Of a stretch of DNA of 64,000 bases, positions 16,717 through 25,901 are shown piece by piece. The DNA comes from Mangrovibacterium lignilyticum. GTDB taxonomy: Bacteria > Bacteroidota > Bacteroidia > Bacteroidales > Prolixibacteraceae. The stretch covers positions 1,116,001 to 1,180,000 of the forward strand of contig NZ_WKLH01000002.1 in NCBI RefSeq assembly GCF_010882175.1, given 5' to 3'. Under the pieces are notes generated by a model. The model made no database searches. It was not told the origin of the DNA and saw nothing but the letters and a program-made list of their open reading frames with translations. Both the position numbers and the translations under genes were made by a program. Each line of letters starts with the position of its first letter. Positions within the stretch are counted from its first letter, which is position 1.

Positions 16717-17133
16717 ATAAAACACCCTTGCCCTGGGGATTTTTGTTGGCATCTGGCTCGCCGGTTAAACTCAAATTCTGAGTTTCTACCATTGAGCTAT
16801 CCGGATTAAGGCAAGGGGAACGCGTTAGCGGGATTCATATACCCTTGACTTTTCCGGGAAGCGATCAATAACTTTCGGTAAATTTGAGGAGTAATCATTA
16901 CAGCTAAAAGGGACAATCTAAGGACCTTTAGAAACTCAATAATCTTAGAATCTCAACTGCAATACTTACCTAACTGAAATTTAATTAATAAGTTATTGCT
17001 CCATGCTACTCTCTACTGATAACTTCTTTAATTTTAGCTGTGATTTTATGGTAAAACACAATCTACTAGGCAAACTATCCTATCATCGTAATAAATTACC
17101 CAGTTCATTTACGATTGCTACTAAGTTGTGACT
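16717..17133. promoter_or_regulatory. Leader of DUF6573 copy C, then an empty spacer
   Basis: 16717-16895 is the third copy of the DUF6573 leader, with the inverted repeat CAAGGG ... CCCTTG and the conserved block ending AAATTTGAGGAGTAA (16880-16894). One base is missing in the LIRDSS portion compared with copy B, but the small frame starting ATGGTAGAAAC stays open. The rest (16896-17133) is A+T rich and shows nothing recognisable. Confidence 0.45.
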
Positions 17134-17561
17134 ATGGCTAAAAAGGATATCGATAAGAATCTATTAATAGATAGAATCAAAAAAGCATACAAATTAAAAG
17201 AGATCAAGACCTCGCAAGATTTCTGGGGGTTCCCCTATCTACTTTTTCCTCTTGGAGAAGTAGAAATAATATCAACTTCGACCTGATATATGAAAAATGT
17301 GAGAACCTAAACTGGAACTACATAATCTATGGCTACCCTCCCTATTTTCTAGAGCACAGTAAACAGAATGACAATACCGCACCAGAACAAAAAATTGATA
17401 ACGTCAAATCCGAAACTGAATTACTAAATGCATTGATAAGAAAGAAAGATCAATTGATAGACATTCTGCTAGAAGAGGTACACCGTCTAAAATCCGTACT
17501 CTTCGGGAAAGGACATGCTGAATCTAGTGCAAATAAGCAATCTGAGAATAGTTTAAAATGA
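17134..17561 (+). pseudogene. CI-type phage repressor, broken by a frameshift
   Basis: The frame starting at 17134 reads MAKKDIDKNLLIDRIKKAY, then L-K-E-I-K-T-S-Q-D-F, and a second frame (from 17220) continues FLGVPLSTFSSWRSRNNINF, then DLIYEKCENLNWNYIIYGY, and ends at the TGA 17559-17561 after a coiled-coil tail. Together they make a repressor of about 142 residues with the Bacteriophage-CI-type helix-turn-helix (Q-D-F ... L-G-V-P-x-S-T-F-S-S-W). The join lies inside the recognition-helix region, around 17216-17224, so DNA binding must be lost. The gene is a sign of earlier phage or element sequence at the edge of the defence island. Confidence 0.75.
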
Positions 17562-17690
17562 CTATTTGAAAAAACGCTTTTTTGATTCGTCTCCATTTGT
17601 CGGCTGAAGAAAGTGATGAATCACTTTGACAAACATTTGAGAACAAGATGAAACTTCAAAAAACTTATAAAAACTTCTAATACAGCAATT

Positions 17691-18554
17691 CTACATAAAC
17701 GTCAACAAACGTTCTTGTTCCAGCCCCTTCTTTTGTGTATCGAGGATAACCAGTAGTTTTTCTATTTCAGGGTACTGCTGGCGATTTATATTCTCCAGCA
17801 AATGTACTTGTTGATCATATAAGTCAGATAGTCCATATCGACTAATGAGTTGTTCAATATTTGGCGGTATAAAAAAATCACATCGGTGAGCGGGCAAATG
17901 CCTCCGGTATTCATGGATGTAGATACTCAAACCAGCCGGATCAAAATCGCCAAAATGCAGATAGTTGTTTGATAGGGTCTGAAGCCACCTGTTTGGACTG
18001 TTGCTCATATACCGCAAAACAATCACCAGTTCCTGCTGGGGGAAAAGCTGAGCCAATTTTTCAAATTTCAGAAAACACTCCGGATTCTCAATCCCGACAA
18101 CTAGTGCTGTCTTTGAAATTTGCAAGTGCTCCGGCTGATGAACAAACAACTCGATGCCTTGGGGCTCCGGTAGAACTATCTTTCCGGAAATCCGCATTTC
18201 AGAATTTATTGCCTTGATAAAAAATCCCTGCAAACTTTTACCACGAAATGTCTTGGTGGATTTGGAAGCCCCAAGTGAGCTCACCCCGTCGGAAGCATCA
18301 TTCTCAAATTCTGCAATATAATTTTCCAACGAAAGAATACCATTCTGTACCCTAAGATAGTTTTGCAATACTTCCGCGTTTATACAAACATAACCAGATC
18401 GGCGGTTACCTAGAGCCCTCTTTTGAATGATTCCATCCTCACAAAATCGCTTCAGTAAGTTTTTTGACTTAATCTCACTTGGATTTAGTTGCTCACCATC
18501 CTGCAATCGAATCAGACAACGGGCAAATGACAGAGGCAGTGGCTTAGAGCTCAT
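17691..18554 (-). CDS. jetD: Wadjet nuclease subunit JetD-like (Toprim)
   Basis: 287 residues. The C-terminal half carries Toprim-type motifs of the DUF2220 nuclease: VVGIENPECFLKF (about 152-164) with the first acidic residue, and HFGDFDPAGLSIY (200-212) with the D-x-D pair. JetD cleaves DNA of small closed circles after loop extrusion by the JetABC SMC complex. It overlaps jetC by 11 bp and is last in the order A-B-C-D, as in known Wadjet operons. The protein is shorter than type I JetD and seems to lack a full N-terminal DUF3322-like arm, so the subtype is not settled. Confidence 0.75.
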   Translation of the reverse strand: MSSKPLPLSFARCLIRLQDGEQLNPSEIKSKNLLKRFCEDGIIQKRALGNRRSGYVCINAEVLQNYLRVQNGILSLENYIAEFENDASDGVSSLGASKSTKTFRGKSLQGFFIKAINSEMRISGKIVLPEPQGIELFVHQPEHLQISKTALVVGIENPECFLKFEKLAQLFPQQELVIVLRYMSNSPNRWLQTLSNNYLHFGDFDPAGLSIYIHEYRRHLPAHRCDFFIPPNIEQLISRYGLSDLYDQQVHLLENINRQQYPEIEKLLVILDTQKKGLEQERLLTFM

Positions 18555-21500
18555 GACTAATCAGTTTGGTAATACCTGTTTTATTTGACTTCGGATTCTT
18601 TCGAAACATATAGATATGCCTGTAATCCTGTTCATTGTGCGAATTTGGCGATCCATTAATCAGGTGGATGTTTCGTTCACTCGCAAAAGTAATTAGCCCT
18701 GTCACATTACTATCGTGCAGGATCCCTACTTCATCAATCAAACAATGCAAAATCGTATCGATTTTCTGGGTGGAACCATTACTTTTAAAGATATGCAACA
18801 AATTAATGTATATCATCGACTTGACCAATACATCAGTTCCGTTTGATCCTACATTTGCCAGACGGCTGACCCAGTTCGTATCGTTCTCGTTTTCGCGAAT
18901 CCTAAATTCAAGGTCAAAAGCATCTTCCAGTTTCAGAACCTTTGACTTCGCCTGTCCTATTTGCGACAGCAAGCTTTCCAGTAATTTTACCGCTTCATCA
19001 TTATTGCTGTCCGAACCACCTTGATTGAATAAATTGATTTCCCCGTAGTTTAGATTGTTCTCGGACTGGAATTTCCTTATTTTCCGCAAAAGCTGAATGA
19101 TCTTATCGGAACTTTCCTGAAGGCGCATTTCAATACTTTTAACAACACCAACAAAATTCGATTTCTTAAAATCGGTATTGATCCGTTTTATCACTTTAGC
19201 AACATCTTCTTCCTTCTGCAGCAACTCATTGGTTTCATTGACGATATTTATCAATACCATCGCATACTTCCGCGTCACTTCTGTTTTAAAATCTATAATC
19301 TTCTGTTCGCGAACAAACTCTCTCAAATTTTCAGAAAAGGCCCGATATTGCAACCTGCCGGATAAGCTGGTTTCAAATCCAAGACAATTGTGTTCACTGA
19401 AATAACCGGAAAACTCCGTAATCCGCTCTGTGAATTGCTTATCATACTTTTCATATTCAAGAGCTAACTCCTGCAACTTGCGAATATTTTGATCACAGTC
19501 CCACTTCTCTGCTTTATCGTGGTGTTCAATAAAATTTTGTAGTTCGTCAAACAAATGACTCTTGCTAAAGAGATCAAAAGTGCTTAACTCACGCTTTAGT
19601 TCTCCGATTGTTTTAGAAAGCTCTTCTTTTTGATTTTGTAACAATTTCAGTTCTGCTTTCTCCTTATTTATTCTATTGGTGTGGAGTTGCTGCAGATGCT
19701 CTAAATCATTTTCCTGCGTTTTTCGATTTTGACGGAATTCGTCCAATCGGTCAATGTATTCTGCCGAATCTTTTTTGTACTCAATTATTGTCGGGTAGTT
19801 TTTCGCTATCTCTGATAATTTGCCTTTTACGGTTTTTTGCACATCCTCCAATCGCCGAATTTCTGTTGTATCCACCCCTTTTTCGTTCAAAAGTGAGTTT
19901 CGTTGTTCCTGCAGCGTTTGGATCTGGACATTGAATTTTTCTGTAATCTCTTTTTTCCCTGACTTTATTTTATCATCTAGTTCTATCAACTGATTGCTGA
20001 TCTTTTTCTCTTGTCCTCTTTTAATTGATTCAATTTCATGGATGGACTTTTGAAACTGCTGTTGTAGCTTTTCTAGAAAATCCAGAATTTTCTGTTGTTC
20101 GACTTTCAGCTTGTGTTTTTCTTCTTCCTTTTTTACCAATTCCTGGCGTTTCAGGTTTTCAGCTTTCTCCTTTAATTCTTCCAGAGCGATCCCACATTTT
20201 TCAAGGTCAATATCAATCTTATCTATCTGATAGGCGCTTTGGGCGATTTCCTGACTAAGCTCTGAAATTTTCTTGTTGTACTTTTTCTGAAGTTTATCTT
20301 TCTGATCCTGCGTTTCCTGTTGATGTTGTTCAACGAGTTTGCTTTGTTCTTTCAACTGGTTCTTGAAAGCTTCCAACTTTTCCTCCAGTTTTGATTTTGA
20401 GATTTCCAGCGGTTGAAGTTGCTCCAGGGAAAGATCCAGACCATAAATACTATTTCCATCTTTCAGTGAAGGCTTTAAATCACTCTTCAGCAAAACATCC
20501 CGAGAAATTACTTTTCCAATTGATTGATGCCAGTCTGGTTTATTTTGGTCCAAAAACTCTAAAAGTGAACCGGATAAAGCCTGCAGCTCTGATTGCAATT
20601 GTTCTATCTCTTTTTCCAGTGATTTCTTCTTTTCGGACAAGACCTCATTCTCTTTGTTTTTCTTCAGACTAAAAACCTCGGATTCTTGTTCACCTTCCTT
20701 TATCGCGTTTTCTTTCTTTATCCCTGCAACCAATTTTTCCGAAATAAGAGTTTGTCTTTTTCCCGAAAGCTCCTGTTGTTTCTGAACTTGCTTTTCAACC
20801 TCTTCCTTCAAAAAAGTAGTCTTCTGTACGCCCTCAATTTGATGGTCAATATCACGCAGCTTCTGGTCAACGATCGTTTTATCTTCTTTTTGTTCGTCCA
20901 GCTTACCGTTGTGGTCTTTTGTAGTCTGTTCCTTTTTCTTATAGAATGTATTAAGCAGATCAGCTGAATCCTGCTGGAGTTTTTCTTTCTCTTTGGAAAG
21001 AGAACGTTCAAAATCCAGAATGATTTGCTGACATTGTGTTTCCAGCCGCTGCTTGTCAGTCTGATACTGACTCTCAACATCTTTCAAACTTGAAGTCAGC
21101 AAAGCCAGTTGTGCTTCTATTTGAGATTTTTCTGTTTCATATGCTGGCTTTTTAGCATGTTCATCCAGAATTTGCTGGATATTTTTAGCAGCATAGGCTT
21201 TTGCCAATTGGTTGGCTTTTGCAATATCTCTTTTTATAGGGGATAACTTGTCTTGGATGCGCCGTTGACTCACCAAAAATTCAGCTTCGATCCTTTCAAT
21301 TCTTTCAGATTGATCTTGTACCTTTTGTCCAATCACGTTCTGATCGTCTTCCAGTTCACGCTCCTTATCTTTTGCCAAATTATATGAAGCACCTATTTGC
21401 CACGCCAGCTCCTTCTTTCCATCTTCCATTTGAAGAAGCTTTTCATACTGGGTCACTATGTTCTGCGCCTTTTTCTCATGAAGGAGATACTCTGAAACAT

Positions 21501-22158
21501 CTCGGTAATCATTTCTGGCTGTCTCGATATGGTGCCGGTTGGCATCCAGGTTCAGTTCAAATGGATCATCACTCAACGAGTTTATGATCGTCGTTTTGAT
21601 AAAGCCCCCATCAAGCGAGGAGTTCAAAAAGATGTTTGAAATCGTTCTGGGGATATTTTGATAGGCAGGATTTTGAAGTACATGAAACCGGTTCATTCCC
21701 TTGTTCGCACCGTAAATAATGTCACGGTATTCGGTAAAGTTATGGATCGGTCGGTGCACCTTATATCCCTGTTGATTGGCCTTTTCGATCACCTGTCCTT
21801 CTGTTAATGCCTGCTGCTGAGAGATAAAAAGTTCGCGATTGTATGGCCCGTCAATGAATCGAAAACATAAGCGGTTTTGTTTTTTGTACAACCAAACACA
21901 AAAGTTACGGCTTTCCTGACTCACCTCGTAAACAATATAGGAATCGGCATACGGAAAATAGTAGTCGCTAAAAGACGATTTCTCTTTCGAAATTCCCAGC
22001 TTGCGGGCATCAGCATTGTAGAAAAACAAAATAGCCCGGAGCAATGTACTTTTGCCGGTTCCCTGTGTTCCAATAAAATGAATATTTCCATCCAGTTGAA
22101 GTTCGTAAAAATCAACAGTTGCGCTATTAATCAGCACAATGCGGCTTAATTGTTTCAT
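18544..22158 (-). CDS. jetC: Wadjet SMC-like ATPase JetC
   Basis: 1204 residues. The Walker A motif GTQGTGKST is at 30-38, close to the N-terminus. About 800 residues of heptad-rich coiled coil follow, broken in the middle by a hinge-like stretch around residues 540-590. A C-terminal head holds LIDEVGILHDSN near 1140 (Walker B with D-E) and HLINGSPN. This is the layout of MukB-like SMC proteins of the Wadjet (JetC/MksB) type. It is encoded between jetB (1 bp gap) and jetD (overlap), and by analogy forms a loop-extruding complex with JetA (kleisin) and JetB (KITE) that recognises plasmids. The region is visibly A+T richer than the tra block. Confidence 0.85.
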   Translation of the reverse strand: MKQLSRIVLINSATVDFYELQLDGNIHFIGTQGTGKSTLLRAILFFYNADARKLGISKEKSSFSDYYFPYADSYIVYEVSQESRNFCVWLYKKQNRLCFRFIDGPYNRELFISQQQALTEGQVIEKANQQGYKVHRPIHNFTEYRDIIYGANKGMNRFHVLQNPAYQNIPRTISNIFLNSSLDGGFIKTTIINSLSDDPFELNLDANRHHIETARNDYRDVSEYLLHEKKAQNIVTQYEKLLQMEDGKKELAWQIGASYNLAKDKERELEDDQNVIGQKVQDQSERIERIEAEFLVSQRRIQDKLSPIKRDIAKANQLAKAYAAKNIQQILDEHAKKPAYETEKSQIEAQLALLTSSLKDVESQYQTDKQRLETQCQQIILDFERSLSKEKEKLQQDSADLLNTFYKKKEQTTKDHNGKLDEQKEDKTIVDQKLRDIDHQIEGVQKTTFLKEEVEKQVQKQQELSGKRQTLISEKLVAGIKKENAIKEGEQESEVFSLKKNKENEVLSEKKKSLEKEIEQLQSELQALSGSLLEFLDQNKPDWHQSIGKVISRDVLLKSDLKPSLKDGNSIYGLDLSLEQLQPLEISKSKLEEKLEAFKNQLKEQSKLVEQHQQETQDQKDKLQKKYNKKISELSQEIAQSAYQIDKIDIDLEKCGIALEELKEKAENLKRQELVKKEEEKHKLKVEQQKILDFLEKLQQQFQKSIHEIESIKRGQEKKISNQLIELDDKIKSGKKEITEKFNVQIQTLQEQRNSLLNEKGVDTTEIRRLEDVQKTVKGKLSEIAKNYPTIIEYKKDSAEYIDRLDEFRQNRKTQENDLEHLQQLHTNRINKEKAELKLLQNQKEELSKTIGELKRELSTFDLFSKSHLFDELQNFIEHHDKAEKWDCDQNIRKLQELALEYEKYDKQFTERITEFSGYFSEHNCLGFETSLSGRLQYRAFSENLREFVREQKIIDFKTEVTRKYAMVLINIVNETNELLQKEEDVAKVIKRINTDFKKSNFVGVVKSIEMRLQESSDKIIQLLRKIRKFQSENNLNYGEINLFNQGGSDSNNDEAVKLLESLLSQIGQAKSKVLKLEDAFDLEFRIRENENDTNWVSRLANVGSNGTDVLVKSMIYINLLHIFKSNGSTQKIDTILHCLIDEVGILHDSNVTGLITFASERNIHLINGSPNSHNEQDYRHIYMFRKNPKSNKTGITKLISHEL

Positions 22159-22159
22159 C

Positions 22160-22744
22160 TCAGTTTAATTCCTCTGGTTGGTTACTAATTTCTTCGTCTT
22201 GAATATTCACAGCCATGACTAACTTTTCCATGTAATCCCATGAATCCAGAATCTTCCAGGTTTGATCCATTTCATTTTCAAGATCAATAAAACCTTCCTT
22301 TTGCACTTCCCGAATCAGATCATTGAGCATCTCCTGGTAATTTCTGCCGGGATTTATACGTTTTTGTAAATCGGTTAACTGTTCTTTCAACGACAAGTTG
22401 ATATCGATCTGTTGCAAAATGTCGAAAAGCTTGAAACGCGCCCCTCGGCACAAATCCTTTCTAAAAGTTGTAAAGAATGCCAGTATATCGAGCCAGCGCA
22501 AAGCCTTTTCTATCTTGTTCTCCACATTCTGGTTGCTTTCATTTGGTCGTGAGAAATAGTAATAGTTGTTCCCATTTTCCAGTTGATATCCAATTTCTGT
22601 GAATTTAGGCTCCAGCTCATAAATATTCTCTTCAATATATTGATACAGGTAACGACGTTGTGCGTTTATCGCATTGGAGCATATAAACTGTCCTTTGCTC
22701 AGAATATCAAATATTTCTGCAGTTCTGTTGTTTGAATCTATCAT
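22160..22744 (-). CDS. jetB: Wadjet KITE subunit JetB (DUF4194-like)
   Basis: 194 residues, mostly helical with two winged-helix-like parts, as in MukE/DUF4194. Recognisable pieces are EIFDILSKGQFICSNAINA near the start, FTEIGYQLENGNNYYYFSR in the middle, and IEKALRWLDILAFFTTFRKD. The start codon shares bases with the jetA stop, and the next gene (jetC) begins one base after its stop, so translation of the four genes is tightly coupled. Assignment rests on position as much as on sequence. Confidence 0.7.
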   Translation of the reverse strand: MIDSNNRTAEIFDILSKGQFICSNAINAQRRYLYQYIEENIYELEPKFTEIGYQLENGNNYYYFSRPNESNQNVENKIEKALRWLDILAFFTTFRKDLCRGARFKLFDILQQIDINLSLKEQLTDLQKRINPGRNYQEMLNDLIREVQKEGFIDLENEMDQTWKILDSWDYMEKLVMAVNIQDEEISNQPEELN

Positions 22745-23985
22745 TAGACTGGATCGTTTATCGTGTTAGTAGTTTGGGGATTGGCTGTTGTTAAATTCGA
22801 CGCCGGATAAATGAGTGCATACTCGAGGTTTTCAAACCGGCCGGTTTCCTCAGAGAACGTAAAATCCGCTTCGAATAGCGAGGCAAGCCGACAGTATAGT
22901 TGAATACGTTTGTTGATGGAGATTTCTTCGGCAAACTGATGATGCATGACAAAAGAAAAGAGGTCCTGGTTTTTCCCCATGAAGACTCGTTTCAATGCAT
23001 GGTAATTGAAAACACTGTCTATCTCATTTTTATCATTGAAAGCTTCATCAGATATGCTGCCGGCGGTATTCTGAGCTAAAAGTCGCTGGTTTTGCTGTTT
23101 TTCCCGAACCTTTAAGATCAGCTTCCGTTTTTCTTCCTCATTCAACATATCCTGAATGGATAGTCGGGTACGGAAGCCTTCGGCCTTCCTTAAAGGAAGA
23201 TCCTGATTGGCTCCGACGATCCAATAAAAATTGGTTCGTTCTTTCAGGTAGTGTTTATCCCGCAGCATCTTCAATCGCAACACTTTCTCAACAACATGAA
23301 CCCGTTTTTCGATATGGTTTAGGTATTCAATAATCTGTTGCTGAATTTCAATAAGATTATGGATGCTGTCATTCAAGGCCAATCGTAACCGATGGACGAT
23401 AAGCTGCAACTCCGCATCAGCCGCTGTTTTGAAAAATATATCGTCCTGCAATACGCGTTCAACGGCTTTAATCACTCCCTCCAGTGCATCTCTTTGATTT
23501 CTGATGTCCGTTAACTTCTCCTTCTTAATCTCAAAATTTGTTTCTGTTTTATAGGTTTCATCAGTATTATCCCGAAGTGCCTTTATATTTTGTAGGGTGG
23601 TTTGGTTAATCCGGTACAAGTGTTTCTTGATTTTGACCAGATATTGATCTCGTTTGCTGGGTTGATTCTCTTTTAAATAATAGGATTGGTTTTTCTTAAT
23701 CTGATCAAGGTTCTCCTGGATATACAGAACATGAACCGTTTCGTCCACTTCCATAAATTCCTCGAAAAATTCCTGCAATCGAGGTTCAAGGCTAATCAGG
23801 CCTTGATTTCGGAATAGAAGGTCAAAAGCGGCCAGCCGTTCCAGCTTCTCCGTATCATGCTCAACCAACGAAACGACCATTTCTTCCTGTATCGGAGACA
23901 TCCGTTTATCAAACATTCCTGAGAAAAGCTTTCGGTATTTATATAGCTCGCTAAGCAGATCTTCTATCTTTTCAAATTTAGCCAT
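22744..23985 (-). CDS. jetA: Wadjet kleisin subunit JetA-like
   Basis: 413 residues, helical throughout, with a charged mid-section (LKERTNFYWIVGANQDLPLR) and C-terminal winged-helix-like end (FEADFTFSEETGRFENLEYA). In Wadjet systems JetA is the kleisin that bridges the SMC heads and binds the KITE dimer. Its place as first gene of four that overlap or nearly touch supports this. Sequence similarity to DUF3375-type (type I) JetA is not obvious by eye, so a type II or III system is more likely. The gene starts 62 bp after the DUF4062 gene and may share its transcript. Confidence 0.7.
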   Translation of the reverse strand: MAKFEKIEDLLSELYKYRKLFSGMFDKRMSPIQEEMVVSLVEHDTEKLERLAAFDLLFRNQGLISLEPRLQEFFEEFMEVDETVHVLYIQENLDQIKKNQSYYLKENQPSKRDQYLVKIKKHLYRINQTTLQNIKALRDNTDETYKTETNFEIKKEKLTDIRNQRDALEGVIKAVERVLQDDIFFKTAADAELQLIVHRLRLALNDSIHNLIEIQQQIIEYLNHIEKRVHVVEKVLRLKMLRDKHYLKERTNFYWIVGANQDLPLRKAEGFRTRLSIQDMLNEEEKRKLILKVREKQQNQRLLAQNTAGSISDEAFNDKNEIDSVFNYHALKRVFMGKNQDLFSFVMHHQFAEEISINKRIQLYCRLASLFEADFTFSEETGRFENLEYALIYPASNLTTANPQTTNTINDPV

Positions 23986-24047
23986 TCTTGTTCTAACTCA
24001 TTGGTTAAACACTCAATGCAACACACTTGGGTTCAATAAGGAATTGA

Positions 24048-25589
24048 TCATTTCCGTAGTTTACTTTCCAGCGTCTCTTTCAAATCCAATCCCTTGGAGG
24101 TTAACCGATATTTTTGATTTTTACTGGTCGATTTCTCCGGCAAAGTCATTTCAATTAAGCCTTCTTTTAAAGCTGGTTCAAGATAATTAATCGCAAAATG
24201 CGGTCTGTTTTTTAATTCAAGAATCTCCATCAGCTGAGGCCTGCTCATTTCACCTTTTAAAACCAGCACCAAACGATGGGGCAATTCTACTATCTCCGAG
24301 AATAGCTCGGATACATCATGTATGTTGTCATGTTCGGCGTCATGTATGGTATCATGTTCGGCATCATGTATGGCTTCAGCTGAAGGTCGCCAAATCGTCA
24401 CCTTAAAACCTTCATCAAGAACAATAAGAGGCGGTCTTAATCCTCGTTCTTCTGTTAGTTTAAACATCTCAAGTGTTCCCGTACCATAGCGCTCAATTTC
24501 TCCTGTCAAAAACATACAACCTGCAAGTAACGGATTATGAGGATAGGAACTATGAGGTTCTTTCAAATCATTTATGTCCAACTCTGGTGGTAAACTGCCA
24601 GGATTAGTTACTTCAATTCGATCCCTGAAAACCGAAACTTGTATACTGCCTTTGCTATAGTAATCACGGTGAGCCACTGCATTAATAATTGCTTCAGAGA
24701 TAACAGCACGAGGAATTTCGTAAATAGTCTCAACCTGATTACTTTTTTCTCTGGTACCGGTCGATAAGCTTATTTTAGAAAGAACAAAATTTACAGCTTC
24801 GTCAGCAACTTCAAAAACAGTTCCACCAAACTCTTTGTAGTCTGGAATCGGCTTTTGCACTTGTATCCCATGAAAATGAGCGCACTTAATAGTTGATGAT
24901 GGAAAAAACAATTGAGGATCAGGAGCAAAAGCTAGTAAAGCACTGTTTACAAGCTTTCCATTCTTGATCATTCTTAAATGTTTCAATACTTGATCAACTG
25001 ATGCTGTCTCTTTTAAGGGAAAGCTTCTCTTATTTCTCGCTATAATGACAAACTCTTTAACTTTATCTTCATCCAATGAGAGTATGTCTGCAGAAGGATG
25101 TAGCGAATCGTCAAAATCGTGACTTTCAATCTTTCCTGTTTGCTTTAAATACAGAACTGCTGAATTATAAACTTCCTTTTTCAGCAAATCAAGATTGGAA
25201 AATTTCTTTCTGGAAACATCTTGCTCAATTTTCCGGATTAAGGCAATTTCTTTGGGATGGCGATCTGCTCCGCCGATGTCCTTTATAAAAATCCATCTGG
25301 GTATATGTTCCGCTTTTGCCTGATCATATTCTCTTTCAGTTGGAGAAACCCCCATTTCATCTTCAAAGCCATATAATGTTCCCAATAACCCAATATAAAT
25401 ATCCGATTCCTTTGCTTCGGTCAAGTACACCTTGCCTGGCGAATGAGTATTGGCAGGAACTTCTTCAAAAATAAAGGGTTCAAAAAATGTTCCAAGTAAC
25501 GGATCTTGCCTTAGATAACTTGCCAGCTCTACCCGCTCATTGGCAAACTCGTTCTGGACACTTGATATAAATACTTTTAGCTTCTTCAC
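24048..25589 (-). CDS. DUF4062 protein with RecG-like HATPase domain
   Basis: 513 residues. Residues 3-100 are a DUF4062 domain (KVFISSVQNEFANERVELA, IYIGLLGTLYGFEDEMGVSP), a TIR-like fold. The middle and C-terminal part (about 285-400) matches the ATP-binding region of RecG/AlbA-type transcriptional regulators: IPRAVISEAIINAVAHRDYY, RDRIEVTNPGSLP, GTGTLEMFKL. A winged-helix end follows (MSRPQLMEILELKNRPHF). Between them sits an 8-residue tandem repeat. Such proteins are known from defence islands, but a mechanism is not established here. The gene lies just upstream of jetA on the same strand, so it may be regulator, sensor or extra effector for the Wadjet operon. Confidence 0.75.
   Translation of the reverse strand: MKKLKVFISSVQNEFANERVELASYLRQDPLLGTFFEPFIFEEVPANTHSPGKVYLTEAKESDIYIGLLGTLYGFEDEMGVSPTEREYDQAKAEHIPRWIFIKDIGGADRHPKEIALIRKIEQDVSRKKFSNLDLLKKEVYNSAVLYLKQTGKIESHDFDDSLHPSADILSLDEDKVKEFVIIARNKRSFPLKETASVDQVLKHLRMIKNGKLVNSALLAFAPDPQLFFPSSTIKCAHFHGIQVQKPIPDYKEFGGTVFEVADEAVNFVLSKISLSTGTREKSNQVETIYEIPRAVISEAIINAVAHRDYYSKGSIQVSVFRDRIEVTNPGSLPPELDINDLKEPHSSYPHNPLLAGCMFLTGEIERYGTGTLEMFKLTEERGLRPPLIVLDEGFKVTIWRPSAEAIHDAEHDTIHDAEHDNIHDVSELFSEIVELPHRLVLVLKGEMSRPQLMEILELKNRPHFAINYLEPALKEGLIEMTLPEKSTSKNQKYRLTSKGLDLKETLESKLRK
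24316..24380. repeat. 24-bp tandem repeat inside the DUF4062 gene
   Basis: About 2.5 units of a 24-bp repeat (TCATGTATGG-T-ATCATGTTCG) encode the 8-residue unit I-H-D-A-E-H-D-x, between the ATPase-like and winged-helix parts. Unit number can vary without breaking the frame. Confidence 0.8.
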
Positions 25590-25901
25590 AATAACAATTC
25601 TTTCACGTTCTAATGGTGATACGCTTTAATATGGTAAATATAGCATTTACGAATTTTAATCTCTAACTAAATCAGAAGCATTCGATCCATCACTTGGGGA
25701 AGAAAAAATTAGCTGTTCTAAGGCAACAACAGCGCTGCAGTAAAGTCTGGATATTTCTGTGTAATTGTGCCGCAACTTCGAAAACCAACAATCCAAAGTC
25801 ACTCCTAAATCTCTCAAAGTTCTCCGAACATTTTAGAGAAACTATCAGAGAATCCAAAACCGTATAGCAGTATACAAAACGGGAGTCGGCAAATGCTTAC
25901 T
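25590..25901. other. Intergenic spacer, no gene seen
   Basis: A+T-rich spacer between the DUF4062 gene and the ImmA/IrrE gene, both on the minus strand. No convincing ORF, hairpin or repeat was found; it probably holds the promoter of the DUF4062/Wadjet genes, but no clear TAnnTTTG match was seen. Confidence 0.5.

Larger units (their letters stand above)
15930..16888. repeat. Long direct repeat, copy 2 (about 955 bp)
   Basis: Collinear and in the same orientation as 4807-5760: ardC-type leader with the near-palindrome at 15943-15962, spacer, terminator hairpin, DUF6573 copy C and its leader. In this copy the leader at 15930-16130 is not followed by an ardC gene; it stops where the efflux cargo begins. 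The minus-strand frame at 15927-16139 (VIYASRNGKGELARLTAQAG) is the same one that is open in copy 1, but it ends at the cargo boundary and is regarded as a relic. Confidence 0.85.
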
